Source of the DNA: an uncultured Gammaproteobacteria bacterium
GTDB lineage: Bacteria; Pseudomonadota; Gammaproteobacteria; Pseudomonadales; Pseudohongiellaceae
DNA: 59,560 nucleotides
Assembly: GCA_913031035.1 (NCBI GenBank)
Contig: CAJWGN010000005.1
Location: forward strand, 1-59,560
Direction of reading: 5' to 3'
Shown: piece after piece, positions 17,709 to 25,881 of the stretch
Layout: each line of letters starts with the position of its first letter
Numbering within the stretch: position 1 is the stretch's first letter
Notes under the pieces: model-generated
What the model was told of the DNA's origin: nothing
The model's database searches: none
The model's input: only the letters and a program-made list of their open reading frames with translations
Program-made: the position numbers and the translations under genes

Positions 17709-18493
17709 TGATTCTCGGTATTTTGGGAGATGATGTTGGGAGAATTTGCACAAATAATTTTCGGCTACGGCTTCTGAAAGCCATAGTTGAGATGCAATTT
17801 GAAAGGTTTTGAAGTTGTAAACCAATCAAGGCTTGGCAGGCTTTTGAGGTGTGGTGGTAGGGAAGAGGCAGCGGCCTAGTAACTCTAAGCCGCTTTTAAG
17901 ATTTCACTCTACATAGCGTAGAAAGTCATCTCAAACTCTCCAGCGGAGATATCTAGAACTGACTTACAAAGGTTCTGATTTCCATCTGAAACATCATCCA
18001 ATTAAAGATAAGTAAGGTTAGCCCGTGGTTTAGGTAGTGCAGAGTGTGAATAGCCTGATCAAACAGTGACGCCAGCTAAATCGCTGGGAACTCAGGTCTT
18101 AGTGCCTACTTAGTGCCTACTTAGTGCCTATTTAGGACCGATAAACCGATGTCTGGATAATTTCTGGAAGTATTGAGTGCTCAACGCGCAATGAGAACAG
18201 GGTATAGTAGGTCTTGTGGTTTTTTACTGCGGCATATGACCTTGGATTTAAGCCCCTCTAGGCACCACACTTACAAATTACAGAGCAACTTAAGAGACAA
18301 AAATTTCGAGCTGAATATGCTTAAATGGCGGGGCTTGGCAGCCTAGGGATTAAAATCCCAGCCACCAGATTTTAAGCCGCTTCCGAGCAACCAAACACTT
18401 ACTCAGCTCGTATTGTTAACAATCCACACACAAACAATTGAAGTAATTGAGTTTTTACCAAATAGACCAATTTCTCCTAATGGGAGCTTTATC
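17709..18493. other. Long intergenic region
   Basis: 785 bases with no believable gene. The open frames here are short and lack family motifs. It contains the 11-bp triplicate at 18098-18130 and, near 18326-18367, small hairpins GGCT-TGGC-AGCC and GGGAT-TAAA-ATCCC followed by GCCACCA, which recall a tRNA 3' end but do not fold into a tRNA. Confidence 0.5.
18098..18130. repeat. Tandem 11-bp repeat, three copies
   Basis: Three exact copies of CTTAGTGCCTA run head to tail. The repeat lies in non-coding DNA about 360 bases before the M16 peptidase gene. Confidence 0.9.
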
Positions 18494-21472
18494 ATGTTAA
18501 ACCGTTTTCATTCGCCTCACATTGCGCGCTCAATTGCTGCCGCATTATTGCTAGGTTCATTCGCCGCCTGTTCTGATCAGTCGCCACCTCCGGCTAGCGA
18601 TGCTGCAGAGACAGCAGAGCCTGCTGTGGAGATAGGCTATCGCCGGCTAAATTCACCCAATGAAAATGACCCATTAAACGCAGCCATTTATGAGCTCGAC
18701 AATGGACTCAAAGTCTACCTGACAGAGAATCACGAAGAACCGCGCTTTTATGCCGAGATTGCAGTTAAAGCTGGCTCTCTTCATGATCCCGCTGATGCTA
18801 CCGGCCTAGCCCATTATCTCGAGCATTTAATGTTCAAAGGCAACCAAAATATGGGGTCTTTAAATTATGCAGCCGAAAAGCCTCATTTGGACCGAATTGT
18901 CGAACTGTATGAACAACATTTCACAGAAACTGATGAGACAGTGCGAGCCGACATTTATCGTCAAATAAATATCGAAGCGCAAGAGGCATCCCAATATGTT
19001 GCGACTAACGAGCTTACTAAGCTGTTTTCTGGCATGGGCGGCACCAACTTAAATGCCCACACCTCGTTTGAGGAAACCGTTTACAAGATAGGCCTGCCTT
19101 CGAATCGACTCGAGCAGTGGGCAGCGATTGAAGCGGACCGCTTTATTGATCCGGTATTCCGTTTATTTCATACTGAACTTGAAACTGTTTATGAAGAAAA
19201 AAACCGGACGCTAGATAACCCCGGCAGAATCATAAACACCGCTGTTAATGACCTTGTTTTTAAAGTCCATCCCTATGGTCAACAGCCGACTATAGGCACC
19301 GCTGAGCATCTGAAAAACCCTTCCTTGGTTTATATCCAAAATTATTTTGAGACTTACTATGTCCCAAATAACATGGCCATCTTTATTAGTGGCGACATTG
19401 ACACCGATATAGCAATCGAACTTATAGCTGAAAAATTCGCCCATTGGGAAGCCAAACCATTGCCGGAAATCGGCCCGTGGAATGAAGTTCCTTTATCAGG
19501 TTCTGAACGCGCAACAGTGCGCTACCCTGGAGAAGAAGAAGTTCAACTGGCTTTTAGAACTGCCGCCAATGGCAGTCCTGACAAGGAAGCCCTAACGCTA
19601 GTTGATATGATTCTAGACAATCGAACCGCTGGCTTGATTAACCTTAACCTAAACCAGCAACAGAAAGTCTCAAGCGCTGGCTCTTCACCTATGTTCCTTA
19701 ACCAGGCTGGGGTCCAGTACCTTTACGGCACGCCGAAACAAGATCAAAGTCTTGAAGAGGTAGAACAGTTGCTGCTTGAACAGTTAGCCGCAGTCAAAGC
19801 CGGCGAGTTTGAAGACTGGATAATCACAGCGATTGTTAATGACTTTAAAAAGAATGCTAAAGCAAGTCAGGAGTTTAATACCGCGCGAGTCTCAATGATG
19901 CGCCAGTCCTTTATAGAAGACTCCGATTGGGACTACAGCATTGCCGAGCTTGACCGTATGGAACGGCTATCCAAGGATGACGTCATCGATGTCGCTAACA
20001 AATATTTTGGCAATGAATATGTGGCTGTTTATAGAATTGATGAACAGCATGAGATCCCAACAGTCGCGAAACCGCAAATAGAGCCTATTGTCATTGACTC
20101 TTCTCTGCAATCGACTTTTGCAGCAAATATACTGGCCATGCCCTTTTCTGAAATTGAGCCGGTTTTTGTTGAAGCTGACAAAGATTATCGCTTGATTGAA
20201 TTTGCGGATGGGGTGGAGCTTTACTATGCACCCAACCCACTCAACGACCTTTTCACTTTCTCTGTCAGCGTAAATGTCGGCACTGAGGAGAATGAAAAAC
20301 TGAATCTAGCTGCTTCTCTTATGGATGTTGCCGGAACCGACACTCTAAGCAATGAAGAACTGCAAAAAGAGTGGTACCGCATGGGCACAGAATTTAATTT
20401 TGGCGCCGGCGAAAATTCATCTGGTTTTTCTCTTGCCGGGCTCGATGAACAGTTTGAAAACAGTGTTGCCATGATGATGGAGTTGATTGAAAACCCTGTT
20501 GTTGATGAGCAAACATTAGACGACCTTAAAGGCATAATGCTCAAGGCACGACAAGATCGTAAAAGCTCGCCACCAGCGATTGCTCAAGCCTTGTACATGT
20601 ACAACCGCTACGGCGACGAATCTCCGATGCTGGAGGCACTGACCTCAGCAGAGATCCAAGCGACAACAGTTGAGGAGTTAGTCTCCTTACCTGCCGGCCT
20701 TCTAGGCTATCAACAGACCCTAGCTTACACCGGCTCAATGCCGATAGAGGATGTGGTTGCTGCACTGAGACGCGAATATGTATTAGAAGGTGAGCTGAAG
20801 GAAACGCCAGCCTATCGTTTTCGTACGGCTAGAGAATTTACGACAAACGAAGTGTATGTTGTAAATCAGAAATCTGCCCAAGCGCAAGTGCGAATTGAGT
20901 TCCCCGAAAACGAATACGACCGTTCAAAGTCAACTATGGCTTCAATATATAACAGTTATTTCGGCAGCGGAATGTCCAGCGTGGTTTTTCAGGAACTACG
21001 AGAGGCAAGAGCGTTGGCCTACTCAGCTGGTGCAAGTTATTCCCAAGGCAGACGAGCCAATGCCGAAAACTTAATGCTGGGCGTCATCGGTACGCAGACA
21101 GATAAGACAGTGGACGCATTGAATGCCTTTATTGATCTTATCGACAATATGCCTGAGTCTGAGCAAAGTTATGATGAAGCGGTCAACTCTTTAGTTAACC
21201 GCTACCGCACGTCAAAATTAAGCTTCCGTGAAGTGATCGGTGCCGTTCGAGGCTGGGAGCGATTAGAACTTGAAGGCGACCCACGGCAGCAAACCTATGC
21301 AGAGCTCCAAGCTGCAGAGTTTTCTGACTTACTTGAATTTCAACAGACCAATGTTAAAGACCGATCTAAGCTAATTTCCATAGTCGGTGATCTATCTATT
21401 ATCGATGTTGCGGAATTAGAGCAATTCGGCACGGTCAAACAAATCCAAGTGGATGATCTGTTTGTTGATTAA
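18494..21472 (+). CDS. M16-family (pitrilysin-like) zinc peptidase lipoprotein
   Basis: 992 residues. A signal with lipobox FAAC (Cys26) predicts a lipid-anchored envelope protein. The inverted zinc motif HYLEH is at residues 107-111, with the downstream acidic ligand region ETVYEEKNRTLD, so the N-terminal module is catalytic. A second M16 module begins near residue 600 and contains the R/Y region ELREARALAYSAGASYS, as in pitrilysin or processing peptidases. It likely degrades peptides in the periplasm. The open frame extends upstream to 18413, but ATG 18494 follows GGGAG at good distance and reveals the signal. It precedes the ABC/PDZ/FG-GAP operon by 116 bases and may be functionally linked, though a hairpin lies between. 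Confidence 0.9.
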   Translation: MLNRFHSPHIARSIAAALLLGSFAACSDQSPPPASDAAETAEPAVEIGYRRLNSPNENDPLNAAIYELDNGLKVYLTENHEEPRFYAEIAVKAGSLHDPADATGLAHYLEHLMFKGNQNMGSLNYAAEKPHLDRIVELYEQHFTETDETVRADIYRQINIEAQEASQYVATNELTKLFSGMGGTNLNAHTSFEETVYKIGLPSNRLEQWAAIEADRFIDPVFRLFHTELETVYEEKNRTLDNPGRIINTAVNDLVFKVHPYGQQPTIGTAEHLKNPSLVYIQNYFETYYVPNNMAIFISGDIDTDIAIELIAEKFAHWEAKPLPEIGPWNEVPLSGSERATVRYPGEEEVQLAFRTAANGSPDKEALTLVDMILDNRTAGLINLNLNQQQKVSSAGSSPMFLNQAGVQYLYGTPKQDQSLEEVEQLLLEQLAAVKAGEFEDWIITAIVNDFKKNAKASQEFNTARVSMMRQSFIEDSDWDYSIAELDRMERLSKDDVIDVANKYFGNEYVAVYRIDEQHEIPTVAKPQIEPIVIDSSLQSTFAANILAMPFSEIEPVFVEADKDYRLIEFADGVELYYAPNPLNDLFTFSVSVNVGTEENEKLNLAASLMDVAGTDTLSNEELQKEWYRMGTEFNFGAGENSSGFSLAGLDEQFENSVAMMMELIENPVVDEQTLDDLKGIMLKARQDRKSSPPAIAQALYMYNRYGDESPMLEALTSAEIQATTVEELVSLPAGLLGYQQTLAYTGSMPIEDVVAALRREYVLEGELKETPAYRFRTAREFTTNEVYVVNQKSAQAQVRIEFPENEYDRSKSTMASIYNSYFGSGMSSVVFQELREARALAYSAGASYSQGRRANAENLMLGVIGTQTDKTVDALNAFIDLIDNMPESEQSYDEAVNSLVNRYRTSKLSFREVIGAVRGWERLELEGDPRQQTYAELQAAEFSDLLEFQQTNVKDRSKLISIVGDLSIIDVAELEQFGTVKQIQVDDLFVD

Positions 21473-21488
21473 TTAGAAAACAATAATC

Positions 21489-21527
21489 CTGCCATCTGAC
21501 AATGCTACGAGTGTGTTTAGATGGCAG
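21489..21527 (+). terminator. Inverted repeat after the M16 gene
   Basis: CTGCCATCT and AGATGGCAG form a 9-bp stem with a 21-base loop, 17 bases after the stop. It lacks a T-run, so it may only weakly separate the peptidase from the ABC genes. Confidence 0.35.
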
Positions 21528-21588
21528 TTATCGATCTTGTGAGTTTTGTCTTTTACTTGAGACAGGACTCCAGACGTTGAGTTGAAAC

Positions 21589-22515
21589 ATGGTCCACAGT
21601 TCAAAGAATCTTGCACTGAGCGCAAGCAACTTATGCAAAAGTTATGGCGATCATAAGGTTCTCAACAACCTCGAGTTAAGCGTTGAAAGCGGTGCAATTC
21701 ACGGCTTAGTCGGGCTCAATGGATCAGGAAAAACCACTACGTTAGAATGCATCCTGGGTCTTCAACCTTTTGCTGACGGAGACATCAGCTTACTGGGATA
21801 CGCTCCCAACAGGTTACATGAAGCAAGAGGCAGAATTGTTTCCATCTTCGACTCTCCAAGCCTCAACCCTAATCTCACAGTTCGTCAAACCCTCGAACAC
21901 GGGGCTCTGCTCTGCCAAAGACCTGTTCGCAAACCTGCAGAACTAGAAACGCTTTTAGGAATTGAACGATTCTCAAATTTTAGAATTAAAACCCTTTCTC
22001 TCGGCAACAAGCGTCGGGCGTCCATTGCCCAAGCACTGCTAGGTGAGCCTGAACTAATATTGTTGGACGAACCATTCAACGGCCTTGACGCAGGTGGTGT
22101 TGATGATGTCTTGGCACTTATCAAACAGCTTAATGAGGACGAAGGCACTAGCTTCTTATTGTCTTCTCATCAGCTGCCTTACTTGGAGCAGATTTGCAGT
22201 CATCTTTCAATTCTTCATCAAGGCAAAATCGTCATTAGTGACAGAGTTGAAAAACTATTATCTGGACATCTTCCTGTTGCACTGCTGCACTGCGCGAAAG
22301 TGGATGAGGCAATAGACGCAATCAAAATAATGGCGGGAGTTAATTACCAAAAGACCGATCGAGATGGATTCATTCATGTCGAACTACTCGCGCTAGATTC
22401 TGCCGAACTGAACAGAAACCTAATCCACCTAGGAATATCGGTTGGGGAATTGCGAATAAATCGAGCCTCCCTGTCGGCGTTGTTTAGAACGGTTACCAGT
22501 GAGTCTGCGTCATGA
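21589..22515 (+). CDS. ABC transporter ATP-binding protein
   Basis: 308 residues. Walker A is GLNGSGKTTT (about residue 44), the signature is LSLGNKRR instead of LSGGQ, and Walker B is LILLDEPFNGLD, followed by the switch His in LLSSHQL. The variant signature is common in the CcmA/drug-export (ABC-2) class. The C-terminal 80 residues form an extra domain typical of these ATPases. It powers the permease encoded next, whose ATG overlaps its stop by four bases. ATG 21589 lacks a strong ribosome site. It begins the coupled five-gene operon running to 27530. Confidence 0.93.
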   Translation: MVHSSKNLALSASNLCKSYGDHKVLNNLELSVESGAIHGLVGLNGSGKTTTLECILGLQPFADGDISLLGYAPNRLHEARGRIVSIFDSPSLNPNLTVRQTLEHGALLCQRPVRKPAELETLLGIERFSNFRIKTLSLGNKRRASIAQALLGEPELILLDEPFNGLDAGGVDDVLALIKQLNEDEGTSFLLSSHQLPYLEQICSHLSILHQGKIVISDRVEKLLSGHLPVALLHCAKVDEAIDAIKIMAGVNYQKTDRDGFIHVELLALDSAELNRNLIHLGISVGELRINRASLSALFRTVTSESAS

Positions 22516-23369
22516 ATAAAATTGTCCTAGCGACTAGACTAGAAGCCTATGTCGGTCTTCGAAGTTTTAGCAGTAAATTGTTGATCGTCACCCCTTCTCT
22601 GGTGGCTGCAATACAACTTTTGCTCGCCAAAATTACTGAAACCGGACAAGAATCTAGAGATAATTTGCTTGGCCGCAGCAACGTCTCTGACGAATTCTCA
22701 ATCAACGCCTATGGATACTTTGTCGATGGACTGTCCACTGGACTGACAATCCTTGGACTGTTGCTAGTATCCCTGGCAGCCTATAGCTTTAGTTACGACC
22801 GAGATATTGGCTCAGTTAGGCACCTCATCATAAGAGGCATAAGCCGAACAACCGTGATTATTGGCAAGCTGATTTATATTCACCTATTGGCGCTGGCCTC
22901 GATCATAACCTTGGTTCTGAGTAGCTACTTTTTAAGTGGAAACCTTTGGGATTTTGGCCCTATTGTCGAAGATGGCTTCGAGCTTATTAGTGAAGCTGAA
23001 ATTCGCTCCGAAATCGAACTTGGTTTAAGACTCGCTTTGCTGCCATTGCCTGCAGCCATAGGCTTTGGCGTATTAATCTCAGTATTAACTCAGTCGGCTA
23101 CGCAAGCGCTAAGCACAGCCATCGGCTTAACCTTGACAATTGATGTGTTCAAATCAACACTCGGCGATCTAGCTTATTATCACTATGCCAACTTTCAACC
23201 ATCCCTGCTTGATCAGTCTTATTTAAAAGACGTCAGCCGGCTTGTGCGAGGGTACTCGGATGTTTTAGTAGATGAACGCTTTCTCGACTTCAATTTATGG
23301 GTTCCGCTGCCCACAGCAATAATTTTTATTGTGCTAACATTAATCGCGGTGCAAAGGATAAAGTTATGA
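22512..23369 (+). CDS. ABC-2 type transporter permease
   Basis: 285 residues with about six membrane segments: one near 25-45, then GLSTGLTILGLLLVSLAAYSF (about 73-93), an amphipathic DRDIGSVRHLIIRGISRTTV loop, and helices near 118, 180, 203 and 265. A periplasmic part lies between the first two. The RHLIIRGISRT coupling helix resembles ABC-2 permeases of the NosY or gliding-motility type. It partners the upstream ATPase (ATGA overlap) and is followed at once by the PDZ lipoprotein, whose ATG also overlaps. The cargo is unknown. Confidence 0.85.
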   Translation: MNKIVLATRLEAYVGLRSFSSKLLIVTPSLVAAIQLLLAKITETGQESRDNLLGRSNVSDEFSINAYGYFVDGLSTGLTILGLLLVSLAAYSFSYDRDIGSVRHLIIRGISRTTVIIGKLIYIHLLALASIITLVLSSYFLSGNLWDFGPIVEDGFELISEAEIRSEIELGLRLALLPLPAAIGFGVLISVLTQSATQALSTAIGLTLTIDVFKSTLGDLAYYHYANFQPSLLDQSYLKDVSRLVRGYSDVLVDERFLDFNLWVPLPTAIIFIVLTLIAVQRIKL

Positions 23370-24307
23370 AATTGCAATTTGTCGGCCTACTTTGCATGCT
23401 TACCCTGCAGCACTGTGTGAGCTATGAGCCTTTAGTGCTAGCCCCAGCAATTACTCTGTCTCCTGAGCTTGTATCTCTTAGCTCAAACGGCGGCAATGAT
23501 GACAGAGTGGATTTTGGTTTCGAGGTTGGCGTCAACGAATCAGATTCTCTGTTTAATATCGAGGTCCTACCTGGCGTCAGAGTAAGAACCATAGAGCCAA
23601 GTGGCCCCGCTAATTCAGCTGGACTGAAGGTAGGCGATATCATTCTTAGTATCGATGACACCCCCACCGATCACCCCGATACTGTTACGGCCTTACAGCA
23701 AAGTGAAAATAATGATCTGAACTTTGAGCTAAAAGTAAGGCGTGGCACTGTTGTGTTTCAAGCTGGCATGTTGGCTAGAGCATTAAGCCCATCGATTGCT
23801 CCTCTGGAACTCTATCGAGCTGACCCCATCGCGACTAAAGCGGGCTATCAAACCGAACTTGTACAAATTGCTGGAAGGCCGGGTTTGGCAGCCGCCAAAA
23901 TTATTGAATTTTTCCCCAATAGCCCGCTTCCAAGCGCCGGCCTTACTGAGGGCGACATCGTCATCGCACTGAATGGTGTTGAGCTTAATTCTGCTCAAGA
24001 TCTTATTAATCGATTGATTCAAGATCACGAGCTTGGCAGCTCGGTCGAATTTACTGTCTTTAGTGCTGGCAATATCCGCCCGGTAACTGTCCAGCTATGG
24101 AATCCAGGGCGGCGTATCAGCAAGTTAAGCTTCTCCCCATTGCTAAACTACGAAACAGGATTTAACCCTCAGACAACCAAATTTACCTTGCTTAATCTCT
24201 GGTTGTTTTCACTCTATTCTTTCAACCAAGTTGAAGAAGAGAAATCTCACAGCATCCTCGGCCTGATCAATTATTCTTCAGACTTAGGTGAACTTAACGA
24301 AGAATAA
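23366..24307 (+). CDS. Double PDZ-domain envelope protein
   Basis: 313 residues from ATG 23366, which overlaps the permease stop (ATGA) and follows AAAGGAT. The N-terminus is a short signal ending at Cys17 (LQHC); His before the Cys makes the lipobox imperfect. Two PDZ domains are clear from GPANSAGLKVGDIIL (about residue 87) and SPLPSAGLTEGDIVIALNG (about residue 200). There is no protease domain, so it is probably a binding scaffold in the periplasm that recognises peptide C-termini. The place between an ABC exporter and two propeller proteins suggests it links cargo or partner proteins to the transporter. An upstream start at 23297 would lie inside the permease gene. Confidence 0.85.
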   Translation: MKLQFVGLLCMLTLQHCVSYEPLVLAPAITLSPELVSLSSNGGNDDRVDFGFEVGVNESDSLFNIEVLPGVRVRTIEPSGPANSAGLKVGDIILSIDDTPTDHPDTVTALQQSENNDLNFELKVRRGTVVFQAGMLARALSPSIAPLELYRADPIATKAGYQTELVQIAGRPGLAAAKIIEFFPNSPLPSAGLTEGDIVIALNGVELNSAQDLINRLIQDHELGSSVEFTVFSAGNIRPVTVQLWNPGRRISKLSFSPLLNYETGFNPQTTKFTLLNLWLFSLYSFNQVEEEKSHSILGLINYSSDLGELNEE

Positions 24308-24309
24308 AT

Positions 24310-25881
24310 GTGAATACCCTGACTCAACATACCCTTTCTCAGAGCGTTCATATCTGCCTCTGTTTTGCGCTAAGCATTTCCTTCGCCGGGACCACTGTTG
24401 CGCAAAGTAACTACAAAGCCTTTGAGCTCAATAGGGAAAGTAACTGGGACAGCCTCGCCACTGAGGATATGAACGGCGATGGTTTGAAGGACCTCGTGTT
24501 CTCCCATTTTGATCAAACCAGCGGTAGAGAAATTCATATCCATCATCAAACCAGCGACGGTAGTTTTTCGGCACTGCCGCAGCGGATCGAAGTAAAAACT
24601 GAAATTATTGCGGTTGGGTTCGCTGATCTGCGCAGTGACCCCGGAACTGAGTTACTACTTTTTGCAAATGCCGGTGTGTTTAGTTTGTCATCTTTGATTG
24701 AAGGCTATGCTGGGAATTTAAAACCCTTGCTTGAATGGGAGCTCATAGCCACCGTGCCCGATTTGGAGCGAGTCTCCTTTGTGCTATCAAACACCGACAT
24801 TAATAATGACGGCTATGTTGATTTACTGCTTCCTGGGCGTGACAGCTACGGCGTATTTATGGGCGGGGCCAATGAGACATTCCAATTACTCTCACAGATC
24901 AGCACTGCTAACGAGCAAAGTAATTCTGCCATTACAAGAGAACGGGGCATCTCTGCAGACCTAGGAATTAGCGCCGAAGAAGGCATAAGCATTAAGCTCT
25001 CCATAGAGACCAAAACACCCTATCAGGACTTCATCGAGCAATGGGACAAACCAGACGAGGATACTGAGACTTTACTAAGAACTGAAAACTGGATGCAAAA
25101 TGCAGTTTTATCTAGGTTAAACGACGATGAACTGCTTGATATTCTCTATCTGAATGTGGGCTCGGATGGCTTAGGCCAATTAAATATTCATTACCAAAAT
25201 GCGAGCAGCGGCTTCAATGAGGACGCTGACTGGACCGGTTCAATAGATGTCCGAGGCGAAATTGAACTAGCCGATGTTAATGGCGATAAACTTACCGATC
25301 TTATTCGAGTTTCCAACGATGGAAATGAAGCGGATGCAAGGCTCTATATCAATGAAGGAGGTCAATTTAATCTTGAAAAGCCTTCTCAAGTAATGCGCTT
25401 TTCTGGCTACGATGTACGCTTGGACTTTGTCAAATTGACCGAGGATGCTCTGCCGATCCTGAGTGTGAACTATTATACTATTCCGGTGGTCGGTGCTATT
25501 CGCAATGCCAGCCTGAATCGAGTACAGCTATTGTTCGATCACAACCTTGAGGACACGGGCCAAGTTTTCAATCGAAGGCCCGACGCCCGTATCGAAGAAA
25601 CTTTTTCCGCTGCCAATGTTAAGGGCCTAAGTGAACAACTCTCTCTGCGTCACGATGTTGATGGAGATGGGCGCAATGACGGATTATATATTACCGAAGA
25701 TGGTTATATCGCCGCGAAGAAAATGGACTCGAGCCTGCTTATTGCCGATGAGGCTTTCTGGGAATACATAGCTGCGAAAAGCGTGTTTGAGTTTAAAGTT
25801 GTTAAGCTAAATGAAGATGACCTTCCTGACCTAATTTTAACTCACGGCAGTAGCAGCACCGTTCTGGTGGCGCTCCCATGA
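24310..25881 (+). CDS. FG-GAP/VCBS repeat beta-propeller protein 1
   Basis: 523 residues from GTG 24310, with a signal peptide (about 1-31, ending TTVAQ). Several calcium-loop repeats are seen: DMNGDGLKDLVF (about 48), DINNDGYVDLLLPG (about 160), DVNGDKLTDLI (about 320) and DVDGDGRNDGLYI (about 450), plus a degenerate LNEDDLPDLILT near the end. They point to an extracytoplasmic FG-GAP propeller, a fold for binding proteins or glycans. There is no membrane anchor or catalytic motif. It starts 2 bases after the PDZ gene stop and overlaps the next gene by four bases. Its last third contains a VFNRRPDARIEETF segment that the paralogue next to it also has. Confidence 0.8.
   Translation: MNTLTQHTLSQSVHICLCFALSISFAGTTVAQSNYKAFELNRESNWDSLATEDMNGDGLKDLVFSHFDQTSGREIHIHHQTSDGSFSALPQRIEVKTEIIAVGFADLRSDPGTELLLFANAGVFSLSSLIEGYAGNLKPLLEWELIATVPDLERVSFVLSNTDINNDGYVDLLLPGRDSYGVFMGGANETFQLLSQISTANEQSNSAITRERGISADLGISAEEGISIKLSIETKTPYQDFIEQWDKPDEDTETLLRTENWMQNAVLSRLNDDELLDILYLNVGSDGLGQLNIHYQNASSGFNEDADWTGSIDVRGEIELADVNGDKLTDLIRVSNDGNEADARLYINEGGQFNLEKPSQVMRFSGYDVRLDFVKLTEDALPILSVNYYTIPVVGAIRNASLNRVQLLFDHNLEDTGQVFNRRPDARIEETFSAANVKGLSEQLSLRHDVDGDGRNDGLYITEDGYIAAKKMDSSLLIADEAFWEYIAAKSVFEFKVVKLNEDDLPDLILTHGSSSTVLVALP

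Noticed and set aside
17542-17829. Two minus-strand open frames of 90-95 residues over the end of the reductase gene
   Set aside because: They overlap the 3' end of a well-supported gene, have no family motif or ribosome site, and look like frame shadows.
18255-18367. Two stretches resembling tRNA 3' ends (TAGGCACCA and GCCACCA with T-arm-like hairpins)
   Set aside because: No matching acceptor 5' strand, D-arm or anticodon arm lies at the right distance upstream; folding by eye gives only short hairpins.
21589-22515. Missing LSGGQ in the ABC ATPase as a sign of inactivation
   Set aside because: The LSLGxxxR variant is normal in ABC-2 drug/CcmA-type ATPases and the Walker motifs are intact.
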